A stretch of 64,000 nt of DNA. Origin: Sphaerolaimus hirsutus. Taxonomy: Eukaryota; Nematoda; Chromadorea; Monhysterida; Sphaerolaimidae. The notes under the pieces were generated by a model. The model had not been told where the DNA came from. It made no database searches and saw only the letters and a program-made list of their open reading frames with translations. The position numbers and the translations under genes are program-made. The stretch is taken from contig OZ038450.1 in the NCBI GenBank assembly GCA_964036195.1, positions 30,506,794 through 30,570,793 of the forward strand. Direction: 5' to 3'. Below, piece by piece: positions 9,534 through 20,467 of this stretch (positions are counted from its first letter, which is position 1; each line of letters begins with the position of its first letter).

Positions 9534-9737
9534 CACCAGCCAATATCCACAAGGTAAAGCCGAGAACCCCGAAGAAATACAAGACTGCCAAAAAAGATAA
9601 TTTACAAGAGAATACCAAAAGAGATATTGTGCCGGTGAAAAACAAAAAAGGGGATGGAACAGAGAAAGCCAAAACGGCTGAGCGCCCAGCGTCACCACAT
9701 CCGGATGAGTTGAGATATGAGAATGTCAATAATAAAG
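9534..9737 (+). CDS. Lys-rich exon c
   Basis: A 204-nt exon between acceptor CTGCACACAG and donor GTTTGT, phase 1 at both ends. It begins PANIHKVKPRTPKKYKTAKK and continues with Lys, Thr, Glu and Pro, with no Cys, ending NVNNK. Its start resembles that of exon d at 12183 (PVNIQLVNISDKK), which suggests the two exons arose by duplication. Function unknown; the composition matches exon b. Confidence 0.6.
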
Positions 9738-9774
9738 GTTTGTTGGATGAAAAAAACACAATTAAAAATAGATA

Positions 9775-10125
9775 CCGTAAATGCTCTAATAATACGACAG
9801 TCGTACTATTTTTTTCAGCACATTTTTTAGGTGTCGTACTATTGGAGATGTCGCATTATTAGAGAGTGTCGCATTATTGTTTTCGTCGAATCAAAAACTT
9901 CTCGGCCAGTGAATAGTGGCGGTTGTGAGGCGGCTGGCGCCCTTGCGAACTGCCGAGCGACTCTTGCGAACTGCCGCCAGCCGCCGCTTTGTCCAAAAGC
10001 GCCGAATCCGCGGCTTCTGCAGATTGCCACATCGTTACGGCCTTTTTCTTTTTATTTCTCAGGTGTCGCACTATTGAAGAGTGTCGGATTATTGGAGACC
10101 TGTCGTATTATTAGAGCATTTACGG
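9775..10125. mobile_element. Mariner-like MITE, CCGTAAATGCTC variant
   Basis: The inverted ends CCGTAAATGCTCTAATAATA and its complement are flanked by TA on both sides. The inside holds repeated TGTCGCACTATTGGAGA units and a GC-rich core with GAACTGCCG repeats. 351 bp. Confidence 0.75.
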
Positions 10126-10140
10126 TAATTATCTGTATAC

Positions 10141-11239
10141 CGTATTTCCTCGAAATAACCCTCCCCCCGAAATACCCCCGTCTCGAAATACCCCGCCTAA
10201 AAATGGACACTATGAAATAATTACCCACCCCCTCGAAATACCCCCCCCCCAAAAAAAAATTGAGTGTACAGAGTACGTACATACCAAAACTGCGGTGTGT
10301 GATTCGGGCGATGCAAAACACACGTAAAAAGAATGAATTGTTACGTTAGAACATTGTTACACACTTAAATAAGTCAATAGACTCTTATATACAGTGGTTA
10401 TTGTTGCATTTTTCTACGTCTGCGTACGTTACAGACGACAATTTAGTACTGGAATTTTAAAAATTTTCATGCGAAAAAATAAGCCCCCCCCTCGAAATGC
10501 CCCCCCTCGTTTAACCCCCCCCCCCCCTCAAAATTCTCACTCTGAAACAATCACCCCCGGGGGGTATTTCGAGGAAATACGGTATGTGTAGCTGCAATGC
10601 AAATTAACAGCAAATAAATACATTCTGTACATCGCATACCGTATTTCCTCGAAATACCCCCCCGGGGGGTGATTGTTTCATAGTGGTCCCGAGAGGGGGG
10701 GGGGGTTAAACGAGGGGGGGGGGGGTATTTCGAGGGGGGGGTTATTGTTTCACAAGAAAATTTTTGAAAACCAAGTACGAAATTGTCGTCTGAAACGTAC
10801 GCAGACGTCGAAAAATGCAACAAAAACCGCCATTTATAAGGTTCTGTAGACTAATATTAGTATGTAGATGGTATGTACACTGTTCTAACGTGACACCGAC
10901 ATTGTTTTAACGTGTGTTCTGCAGTACACTGAACACAAACTACAGTTATTGTCATGTACGTTCCCTTTACACTCAATTTGGGGGGGGGTATTTCGAGGGG
11001 GGGGGTGATTGTTTCATAGTGGTCTCGAGAGGGGGGGGGGTCAAACGAGGGGGGGGGTATTTCAAGGGGGGGGGTATTTCGAGGAAATACGGTACATGAT
11101 GTAGTACATCATTCCGGAGGGGGGTATTTCGAGGGGGTTCATCATTTCCCCAGCCCGTTTTGAGAGGGGGGGAGGGGTTAATTCGAGGGAGGGTAAATTC
11201 AAAGGGGGGGGGGCGGGGGTAATTTGAGGTAATACGGTA
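10141..11239. mobile_element. Cluster of three CCGTATTTCC-type MITEs
   Basis: Two copies with both ends, about 10141-10581 and 10641-11092, and a third partial copy to 11239. Each has TA-bordered CCGTATTTCCTCGAAATA ends and long C or G runs. The interior of 10641-11092 is nearly the same as 60780-61229. Confidence 0.75.
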
Positions 11240-11664
11240 TTCTGGTATTGGGGGTGGCACAATTGACTGACTCATTGTTTATAATGTTTTGTATGAAAGA
11301 CCCAAAGAATTTTCAATGTAGGGCTAATTTTGCAACTGGACAAGTGGCAGGAAAGTTGATATTGTGGGGCCACTGAGTAAACCACTGACAAATGACAACA
11401 TTGTTTACATTCGCAGCATACCCACTGTGAACTATTTTAAATACATGTCACTATTGTAAAATAATGAAAAAGTTGTGTTTAAACATTTCATGTTTATGTT
11501 TCTGTGTTAACAACACAACAGTTAAACTCTCTTGTCATGTCAGTTATCACAAATAAGACTTGAGCTATAGAAACTTTCTCAAAGAAATAAGGTAAACAGG
11601 ATTACAAAAAATTACTTAATTCTTATCTGAGTACAATTTACTTCAAAATTCGAGGAATTTCATC
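11240..11664. other. AT-rich intron or spacer
   Basis: No transposon end, exon or repeat recognised. Confidence 0.4.
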
Positions 11665-12168
11665 CAGAGTTGGAAAAACGTATTTACGTTTACCCGAAAT
11701 ACCCGGTTATTTGGGTATTTATATTTACGTTTACGTTTACGTTTTCCAAAAATACCATTACATTTTGTTACGTTTTCCTGGCACAATTACCCGGGTACCA
11801 GAGAAAACGTAAAAATCGTATGGAAAATGCACAAAAACAGTGCATTTTTGAACTTTTTTCTGATACAATAAGTACAATTTATGTTTATGGCCAATTATCT
11901 TCTTAATTGTTTGATAAATAACATAGGTAAGCAAGAATGTGATCGTATCAGCAGAGAAATGGTTGAAATAGGAAAAACAAAAGTGTTTTTCAATGCACTT
12001 GATCATGGGTGGTGCACTTCAAAGAAATTTTTACGTTTACGTTTTTTTTACGTTTACCCGGGTATTTTAGAAGTATTTTACGTTTTCAGTATTGATACTC
12101 ACAATTTAGAAAAGGTATTTACGTTTACGTTTACGTTTTCCAAAAATACCAGTATTTGTACAACTCTG
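11665..12168. mobile_element. hAT element, CAGAGTTG family
   Basis: 504 bp with ends CAGAGTTGGAAAAACG and TACAACTCTG and a perfect 8-bp duplication ATTTCATC (11657-11664, 12169-12176). It sits 14 bases upstream of the exon d start, so it inserted within the splice-acceptor region of that intron. Confidence 0.88.
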
Positions 12169-12182
12169 ATTTCATCATGCAG

Positions 12183-12627
12183 CACCAGTCAACATTCAAC
12201 TGGTCAACATAAGCGACAAGAAGTTTCTTAAAGCCAAGTCCAGGTCTGCCAGGTCAGTCAAATCAAGGTCAGCCAAGTCAAAGTCAGCCAGGTGCCATTC
12301 CCAGACCCTGCAAAAGACTCTGTTAAGTGTAAAAGATCCTTACAATGTCATGTATCATGTGAAAGACCCTGAAAAGTGTCATGTGTCATGTAAAACGACC
12401 CCGTAAAGTGTTATTCAAAACTTGTTGTATCATATCCAAATATTTTTGTACAATATCCAAACTTATGTTTTTGTATTGAGATCTGATATCCAAAAGTAAG
12501 ATTTGGCACATTTTACGGGTTTCTTTTACACTTTACAGTGTCTATTACAGTGTCTTGGACTGCCTCCATGTCAAAACCAGCCAAGTCAAAGACGCCTAAG
12601 TCAAGGCAAGTAAAGGAAAGAGCATAA
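12183..12627 (+). CDS. Ser/Lys-rich exon d, interrupted
   Basis: Acceptor ATCATGCAG opens phase 1 with PVNIQLVNISDKKFLKAKSR, followed by a Ser/Arg/Lys/Ala run in A-K-S-[RK]-S units up to about 12290. A GTAAAG-type element (12291-12564) follows. Then the same composition resumes, SMSKPAKSKTPKSRQVKERA, and stops at TAA 12625-12627. The two halves look like one exon split by the insertion. Simple removal of 12291-12564 does not keep frame, so the exact borders of the insertion or of splicing are uncertain. This would be the C-terminal exon of the Lys-rich gene. Confidence 0.45.
12291..12564. mobile_element. GTAAAG-type TIR element inside exon d
   Basis: It runs from GGTGCCATTCCCAGACCCTGC to TTACAGTGTCTTGGACTGCC. 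The inside repeats GTCATGTGTCATGTAAAA and has a TATCCAAA palindrome. The 5' splice-like position reads GC instead of GT here, while the 3' end keeps ATTACAG. Confidence 0.6.
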
Positions 12628-12703
12628 AAGGAATGATTTGAAATGTGTATAATCTTGAATGAAAATAACGATACAACAATTAATGATGGAGAGACGAATC
12701 CAG

Positions 12704-12792
12704 TAATTACTAGCACAATAAAAAATGAATCCATGACGTGTGTGGATGTAAGGCAAACTGAATGTGTGTCTGTTCTGTGTGAAGAACGCTGA
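12704..12792 (+). CDS. Candidate short terminal exon with Cys
   Basis: After ACGAATCCAG the phase-1 frame reads ITSTIKNESMTCVDVRQTEC and ends VSVLCEER and TGA. The frame is also open upstream to about 12637, so the start is not firm. Three Cys in a short tail fit the style of the other modules. The last part (from 12765) belongs to a direct repeat recurring at 15738. Confidence 0.33.
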
Positions 12793-13108
12793 CAAATCCT
12801 CTGGAATCCTCAGTGTTTTTTTTCTAAAATGACATTCATACCGCGACACAATTTGTAAATGTGCCACTATTTCCAGCACACTACTGCACGCATGCAGTAA
12901 TTTTTTGGTATGCAGTTTCGTTCACTCTTTTGTGATTTTATGCTTTTTCAAAAGTGCAAGAATGAACTGTGTGAAAAGCTTTTTTACGCTTTTAGTACCC
13001 GGGTATTTTGGGCGTACGGGTATTTTATGAAAGCGTAAGCGTAAGTATAAATACCCATTTACCCGTGCATTCCGGGTAAGTGTAAATATGCTTTCGCAAC
13101 TCTGAATA
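12765..13108. repeat. Direct repeat unit 1 (about 344 bp)
   Basis: From GTGTCTGTTCTGTGTGAAG to CAACTCTGAATAAAGGTAAGC. The same sequence in the same orientation is at about 15738-16088. It includes the half of a CAGAGTTG-family hAT with TACCCGGGTATTTTGGG motifs (about 12990-13106). Confidence 0.85.
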
Positions 13109-13120
13109 AAGGTAAGCTGT

Positions 13121-14425
13121 CTTGACTAGGGTGTGTGTTTTTGATTTCTAGGCGCACCGCGTCTGAGTTTCCATTTTGCAGGGGATTTTCCATGATTTTT
13201 GGCACTTTGCATGACATTTGACATTTTACAGGGTCAAAAGTCATGGAAAATGCTCTGCAAAATGGAAACTTGGACAGCCCCGCGCCTGGAACTCATTGAG
13301 CTGCCGGTTTTTGTACTAAGTGCAGAGTATAGCCATATCTATTGTGCCTACACACACTAGTTTTCACCGTGACTTCACATAGCACGCATGTCGGCAGTTT
13401 TTTATTTCAAAGGGCGCCGCCCATTCCCCAGGCGACCAAACTTTTGGGGATAATCCCCATTTCCTGCCAGCAAAAGCGCACTTGTGCATGTCCGCGGTTT
13501 TTTATTTAAAAGGGCGCCGCCCATTCCCATGCAACATGACCAATCTTTTGGGGATTATCCCCATTTCCTGCCAGCCAAAGCGCACTTGCGCATGTTGGCG
13601 GTTTTTTATTTCAAATGCCCCCCCCCCCACGCCCACACAACCTATGGCGCCGCGGCCAAACTTAACTTTTGCAGGGCAGTTTTTTTCCATTTGAAGTGCG
13701 CCACCCCCCATTTCGATATTTGTCTGGGCAAAGGCGCGGAATCGGAATGCCATCCTGCGTAGGCAAAGCAATGATGCAGACGCGTTATTTCCCTTGTTTT
13801 TTTTATTTTTGTGTCTTGACTAGGGCGTGTGTTTTTGATTTCTAGGCGCACGGCGTCTGAGTTTCCATTTTGCAGGGGATTTTCCATGATTTTTGACACT
13901 TTGCATGACATTTGACATTTTACAGGGTCAAAAGTCATGGAAAATGCTCTGCAAAATGGAAACTCAGACAGCCCCGCGCCTGGAACTCATTGAGCTGCCG
14001 GTTTTTGTACTAAGTGCAGAGTATAGCCATATCTATTGTGCCTACACACACTAGTTTTCACCGTGACTTCACATAGCGCGCATGTCGGCAGTTTTTTATT
14101 TCAAAGGGCACCGCCCATTCCCCAGGCGACCAAACTTTTGGGGATAATCTGCATTTCCTGCCAGTGAAAGCGCACTTGTGCATGTCTGTGGTTTTTTATT
14201 TAAAAGGGCGCCACCCATTCCCATGCAACACGACCAATCTTTTGGGGGTTATCCCCATTTCCTGCCAGCCAAAGCGCACTTGCGCATGTCCGCGATTTTT
14301 TATTTCAAACGGCGCCCCCCCCCCCCCCCCACGCCCACACAACCTATGGCGCCGCGGCCAAACTTAACTTTTGCGGGGCAGTTTTTTTCCATTTGAAGTG
14401 TGCCACCCCCCATTTCCCCTAGCCA
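13121..14425. repeat. Tandem duplication of an approximately 691-bp unit
   Basis: 13121 onward and 13813 onward both begin TCTTGACTAGGG, contain TTTTGATTTCTAGGCGCAC, and run in parallel for most of their length. Each unit itself holds three imperfect copies, about 104 bases apart, of a segment with CGGTTTTTTATTTCAAAGGG and GCGCCGCCCATTCCC. A short TGACATTTTACAGGGTC palindrome of the GTAAAG type also lies in each unit. Confidence 0.85.
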
Positions 14426-15454
14426 CCAATAAATAACATATTTATGCATTTGGCACAATTCCAGCACTTTGTGCTATTTGAGACCGTGTTTCTATTATTC
14501 AAATCCAGTGGAGGCCCAAATTCAGTTGAAAAAGTGTACCTTCTTTTGGAAAATGCCCTTCTTTTGGAGACCTGGGGCCAGTTCAACAAAATGAGAAGTG
14601 AGAAGTGAAATGGCAAAAGCAAAGTGAATTGAGAAGTGAATTGAGAAGAAAATTGGCAAAAGCGAAGTGAAATGGCAAGTAAATTGGCAAAAGCGAAGCA
14701 AAAATAAAGAAATAAAAAGTGATTTCCCTTGGCTTTTGCCAATTTCCTTCTCAATTCACTTCTCACTTCTCATTTCACTTTGCAATTTGCTATTTCACTT
14801 TGCAATTTGCAGAACTCTCCCCGGGCCGTCTATTAGAAGAAATATGGAAACTGTTTAAAAAATGTTTTGCTTGAGTAGGTAAATCTAAAAACTCCAAGTT
14901 TAGATGCTATTCTGAGCGATGTTTATATATTGCATAGAACTTGTGTGCATTCTGTGGGTTGTGCATTTTCTTTTATTTATCTTATTTGCTTTTCACTTGA
15001 CTTCATTTGCTTGCATTTTTTATTTCTATCATTTTCCTGCTCCTATGGTGTAGGCTACTAAAGGCGTTATTTCCCAGTATTTTGTGCATATGTTGGCGCT
15101 CTTATCATTAAAGAAAGTCGGTTTGTAAGTTCTTAGGTCGGATCTAATGGTTTGCGACCCTGAATTATTCCACCAAAAAAGTACATATGAATTTGGCACA
15201 CATCCAAATTCCTTGCGTTTCATACAACAAGTTTAAAGATCACGATTTCAGTGTGCGTAATGGATAATGGCTGCAAGGCAATTTAGTTGCCATTAGTGAC
15301 CATTTGCAGTCGCTTAATTGCATTCCGCGGCCATTATAGGTGACGCGAACAGAAATACCTAAATAATGATTCAGAGTGAATTTATTCACGTTTTCCCAGT
15401 TTGCAACTGATATCCCAGTTTTTTACTTATCGAAAAAAAATTTTCAAAATTTGT
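14426..15454. other. Spacer with a palindromic MITE
   Basis: About 14577-14826 is self-complementary, made of GAGAAGTGAAATGGCAAAAG units with ends GGGGCCAGTTC and GAACTCTCCCCGGGCC, and looks like a MITE of unknown type. The rest of the interval shows no gene or repeat I can name. Confidence 0.5.
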
Positions 15455-15725
15455 ATGTGCCCGCGCTGGGGAACATACAATCACCTCGGAATCATGTATG
15501 TGCCCAGTAACGGGAACATACAGACTTCTAAAAAAATGTATGTGCCCGCGTTTTGGAAACATACACGCGCACACGCGCGTGCATGTGCCCAGCCGCGGGC
15601 ACATACAAACATGCATGTGCCCGGTAGTTTGGGCACATACAAACTGTAAATGAAATGTATGTTTCCAAGTTTGGGCACATGCAAATTTGTATGTGCCTCG
15701 TGTACCCCAGTTTGTATGTGCCCCT
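15455..15725. repeat. Array of short hairpins, TGTATGTGCCC / GGGAACATACA
   Basis: Four to five successive units each contain TGTATGTGCCC and the near-complementary GGGCACATACA or GGGAACATACA, separated by 4-20 bases. The array alternates arm and counter-arm along about 270 bp. No open frame is needed to explain it. Confidence 0.75.
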
Positions 15726-15737
15726 CCCGGACAGCCT

Positions 15738-16088
15738 GGTGTCTGTTCTGTGTGAAGAACGCTGACAAATCCTCTGGAATCCTCAGTGTTTTTTTTCTAA
15801 AATGACATTCATACCGCGACACAATTTGTAAATGTGCCACTATTTCCAGCACACTACTGCACGCACGCAGTAATTTTTTGGTATGCAGTTTCGTTCACTC
15901 TTTTGTGTTTTTATGCTTTTTCAAAAGTGCAAGAATGAACTGTGTGAAAAGCTTTTTTACGCTTTTAGTACCCGGGTATTTTGGGTGTACGGGTATTTTA
16001 TGAAAGCGTAAGCGTAAGTATAAATACCCATTTACCCGTGTATTCTGGGTAAGTGTAAATACGCTTTCGCAACTCTGAATAAAGGTAA
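15738..16088. repeat. Direct repeat unit 2
   Basis: Second copy of 12765-13108, same orientation, starting GTGTCTGTTCTGTGTGAAG. It follows directly on the hairpin array. Confidence 0.85.
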
Positions 16089-16144
16089 GCGTATTTATAC
16101 AGTACTTCTGTTGTGTATACTTTTTTTCCAAGTCATTGTAAATA

Positions 16145-16476
16145 CCGTATTTGCTTGAATAGTTCCCCCCTTGAATTATTCCCCCCTCGAACCCCCCCCC
16201 CCCCTGTAAGACGAGTGAGGAAATAATAATTCCCCCCTTGAATAATCCCCCCCTTTAAAGATTTGATTAATTTGTTGTACCTAATTTTAACAAAAATGAC
16301 ACATTATTATGTTTATGTAGCATATTTTGTGAGATTAGTTGATAGAAACATGCTTGAAAATTTTGATGAAACAATAATCCCCCCCCCCCTGAATAATTCC
16401 CCCCTCGAATAGTTCTCCCCTCAAAAATGTCTGACAAAATAATAATCCCCCAGGGGGAATATTTAAGCAAATACGG
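16145..16476. mobile_element. Mariner-like MITE, CCGTATTTGCTTG variant
   Basis: Ends CCGTATTTGCTTGAATAGTT and TATTTAAGCAAATACGG, with TA on each side and C-rich inner repeats. 16477-16702 between it and the palindrome arm shows nothing recognised. Confidence 0.78.
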
Positions 16477-17776
16477 TACGTCTGAACAGCTTTGCATAAT
16501 AAATATGGTGCTTTAAAAATTAGCAGACACATATACAAAGCCATTCAAATCCAAAATACAATGGCATAGACGATACAAAACTGTTTGACAAATTAATCGT
16601 GATGATAAAATGGGCAGTTATTTTCATATTTTCTAAAGCTTCTGAAATATTACAGATGCATTTCAATCAGATAACTATTCCACCCTTTGTGTGATTATTG
16701 GTTACTTACACCAGATGTGCACATGTCTAGGAAATAGGAATTGCCATTTGTTTTTTCAAACTTTACTTTTTTAAACTTTTAAACATGGCACTTTGACAAA
16801 AAAGTAAAGGCCAGAATCTATAATGAATGATAAATGGAGAGTGAATTAGAAATTTTTTAACACTAAAACAGTGATGATCTTACAAAAATGGTTCAAATGC
16901 AATTGCACCACTGAAAGGCATGTTTGTTATTGGAACGAAATAAAATATAATCTTAACAATGTATAAAATTTAAATAGCAAAATATACAATGTATATATTC
17001 AATACTTTAGAGAGATGCTCTGATATGTTTAAAATTTAAAATAAAGAAATAGTTTAATTCGTTTGGAAATACTGGGAAAATAAAAATATATAAATATCAT
17101 AATTTTTCTGATATTTTTAAAATATAAATCTCCAGTGATTTTTTCAATGCTATTAAATATCGGTATTCAATATGTAACTACCTATGTGAAGTATTTAAGC
17201 TGATGAAATCAAAACAGTTTTCATTTAAACATTTTCTCTCTCAGAGAATAGTCAAAATTTGTCAACTTTTTAACCCAAGCACCAAGCTCCATCAATGCCA
17301 TGAAAGAATGGCGCCCTCATGCCGTTTATTTAGGACTCAAGATGGCAAACAAAAATCCAATAATTCGAAAATGTTTTCATATTTTCAATTTTTTAGCAGT
17401 TTTCGAATTTCTGTTTCACCACTAGAATATTTATTAATTTTTTTACACCACATATTGCATGCTATTTTTGACTGAATGCAAAACAGTGCAAAACATCAAT
17501 TTCACATGGATTTTTTCATAGCGGAGAAACAAAATTCAGCAGAAAAATTCATGAAAAAAATTCAGTGATTGAGTAAAAAATTCGAAAATTCGAAAAGTAT
17601 CACAAAAAATGTGAAAACTCAAAAACTCATTTAATGACATTTTTTGCAGTCGGTTTGGCATCGTTACTTAGCATTGAGTAGTAAATTACGAGGCAACGGT
17701 TGACGCCTTTCTCATAGTAAATACATTATTTACAGAACTTAATTCAAGCAATCTAGCGCTAGTTCCATTGGGAGGC

Positions 17777-17863
17777 ATGCTTCGACTACTGCTTTCGCTG
17801 GCGACACTGGCCATTTGCACGGCGCACTGGCCCCAGAGCAAGTGGCAGTCCCGAGCCCTGTAA
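17777..17863 (+). CDS. Signal-peptide exon, right gene copy
   Basis: ATG at 17777 opens MLRLLLSLATLAICTA then HWPQSKWQ, a typical secretory signal peptide followed by the start of the mature chain. A splice donor CCCT|GTAAAG (exon end 17859, phase 2) comes from the terminal repeat of the GTAAAG-type element that starts at about 17844. Unspliced, the frame stops at 17863. The left-arm partner 6261-6347 has mostly synonymous third-position changes plus I/L and T/A, which supports coding. An upstream acceptor ATTTACAG at about 17737 could mark a 5'-UTR intron. Confidence 0.72.
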   Translation: MLRLLLSLATLAICTAHWPQSKWQSRAL

Positions 17864-18652
17864 AGTGTAAAGTAGAGTGTCAAATGTAAAGGCAATTGCA
17901 ATGTTAAACCAACACACACAACTAGTTTACCAACATGAAATTTGCCATTTTTACCATTTTGGTAAACTGTATTGACAAAGCAGTACGAAACGCTGTACAG
18001 AGTTCGTACTTTTTTGTCAAGACAGTTTACCAAAATGGTCGAGAATTTTATGTTTGTAAACTAGTGTGTGTGGGCCCAAAGTGTCAATTGTGTATCCAAA
18101 TCTCTTTTTTTCTAAATCTTATGTTTTTGCATCCAAATGCACTTTACTTTAACCTGTTATTACAGCTCGACGGAAAATTATGACACAACGAAGAATTAGG
18201 TACTTTTCACCGCAAAATTATTTACAGAAAAATGGAGAAAGATACAAGGTGGTAACTTCAGTGTTAAATATAGTCCTATAAATTGTCGTTTATGTGTGTA
18301 AAAATTGTTTTATTATCCTTACTATTTATGTAGTAAATTCTTTTGCGGTTCATTTTTGTAATTTTCCATTAGAATTTCCCATTGCAACTTTCCCGTGATG
18401 ACGAAAATTTACCGCAAAATTTATTACTACATAAAAAATATGAATGATGAAATGAAATTTACACACATAAAATACACGTTATAGGACTACTGAACTCTAA
18501 TGATATAACACTGTATCTAACTCCATTCTTCTGTAAAAAATTTTGCGGTGAAAAATAATTCTTCATTGTGTCATAATTTTCCGTCGAGCTGTAATTCCAG
18601 CTTTACATTTGAGTTATTTGAGACTTTACATTTTACATGGCTTGGCACTGCC
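17844..18652. mobile_element. GTAAAG-type TIR element, right arm
   Basis: It runs from GGCAGTCCCGAGCCCTGTAAAG to TTTTACATGGCTTGGCACTGCC, with the long-TIR MITE 18159-18595 nested inside. It starts within the last codons of the signal-peptide frame. If it were spliced out, the frame would continue through AWHCPLVRYT, but the 3' end reads ACAT rather than ACAG. Confidence 0.65.
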
Positions 18653-19341
18653 CCCTGGTACGATACACCGTATCATAGTTGTTAAAATGTATTTACATTT
18701 ACTCGATAAATCAGTATGCTGGACAGGAGCACTGCATAAACATGTCCATGTTTCATCCCAAAAGAATATTGGTACTCAATTACTTGGTACTTTTTGAAAG
18801 TACTCAAGTGCAGAAAACCTATTTCAGATAATATTTTATACATGTTTTTCAAGGCATAAAAAGGGAGAAAAGGGTAGAAAAGACTAAAAATAGGAACAAA
18901 ATAACCTAAATAATAGGCAAAAAGACATTAACTCGTGAATTTGAGGATGAAAAAGGTTGAAAATAATTGATTTTGTTTGATAATTGTAGCAAAAGTTCTC
19001 AATTTTCCGCAGACAGAATTCATTTAATCATGTTTACTCATGAGTAAAAGTAAGAAAAGTACTTTATATTTTCTGTACTCAGCGATGAGTAAAAAATAAA
19101 TACTTTACATTTATGTTTATTTTCAATAAAAAGGTTGAGCACTTTTAACAACTCTACCGGGTACCACACTCACATAATCCATCACTATCGCCCTCTCCCT
19201 CGCACTCCCTCTCGCCCACGCCAAGTAAAAACAACAAGTAAGTGATGTACTTTGGCATTATCACACCATGTAAAGTGTGAAGTTGAGTGTCAAGTGCAGT
19301 GTGAAATATCAATTAAAATAAAAAAACCTAAAGGTTATTAC
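18653..19341. other. Right-arm intron with degraded hAT
   Basis: Mirror of about 4780-5468. A degraded CAGAGTTG-family hAT lies at about 18676-19156, followed by a short TGTAAAGTGTGAAG fragment. No exon seen. Confidence 0.5.
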
Positions 19342-19557
19342 CAGAGTTGTGAAAGCATATTTACACTTACCTGAAATACACGGTTTTATGTGTATTTTTA
19401 CTTACGCTTATGCTTATGCTTTTGTAAAATACCCATATACCTAATTTTTTAGACTGTCCCAGCCCTTTGGCGAGCTGTCCCGAACCCAAACTCTATACCA
19501 GCAAAATTTTCAGAACCGGTATCCGATACACAACCCAAAAATTTTAGGACCCGAGAC

Positions 19558-20362
19558 CAGGGTTGGCAAAATCTCAGAAAAAAATAAAAATAAAATAAAA
19601 ATAAAATGGAAAATTAGAGAATAAAATAAAATAAAATAAAATGGAAAATTAATAAAATAAAAATACAATTTTACTAAAATTTGAATTTTTGTAAAATTTT
19701 ACTAAAATTGTACAATAATTCAATTTTTTTTACAATTTTAGTAAAATTTTACAAAAACTCGAGTGCGTTAAAATCTATAGAAAGTTTGCTCTCATGTTGC
19801 TTAAGTTCCTAGCTACCAATTTGCAGAACTAGTGCCTTGTTGTATCTTTCATTGTTGTGATTGAAACATATGGTTGCTCAAAATTGCAAATTTTCACATT
19901 TTCACCTTAAAGATCACTAATTTATGTGATTTGTTTCCCATTTTCTTCGTTCCATACCTTGAAAAAGCCTTATTGAAGGCCCCCACCCACAAAAACAACA
20001 ACCAAATTTTAGGTATCTTCCCTTGGGAGGAGCAATTAGATGCATATCCAGGACGTCCTGAGGGTCAAATGCAAAATGCCTACCTCACAACTCATGTCAA
20101 AATTCACATAAAATTTTGTTTTGTATTCATCTGCATGCTTCTAGCATGCACATTGTTTTATGTCCTTGCATCCAAGATTTCCGATTTTTTGTAAAAAATT
20201 TGTAAAATTTTTGTAAAATGGTTTCATTTTATTTTATTAATGACATTTCAGAATAAAATAAAATAAAATAAACTGAAACATGAATAAAATAAAAATAAAA
20301 TACAATTTTAATAAAAATAAAATACAATTTTAGTAAAAAGAATTTTACTAAAACCAACCATG
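19558..20362. mobile_element. hAT-like element, CAGGGTTGG family (right arm only)
   Basis: Ends CAGGGTTGGCAAAATC and AAAACCAACCATG, with a perfect 8-bp duplication CCCGAGAC (19550-19557, 20363-20370). The inside is AATAAAATAAAAT-rich at both ends. The left arm has the unoccupied site near 4560-4580. Confidence 0.85.
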
Positions 20363-20467
20363 CCCGAGACCCAAACCCGAAAATTTTGAAATTCCCAGCC
20401 CTACAAACAGGTATGAAATAATGGGTTGAAATGATGTATAAATTCATCTAAACGTGAAAGCAATTGA

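Noticed and set aside
15455-15725. Possible CRISPR-like array
   Set aside because: Repeats alternate in orientation and spacers are very short and irregular, in a eukaryotic setting. It is a hairpin array.
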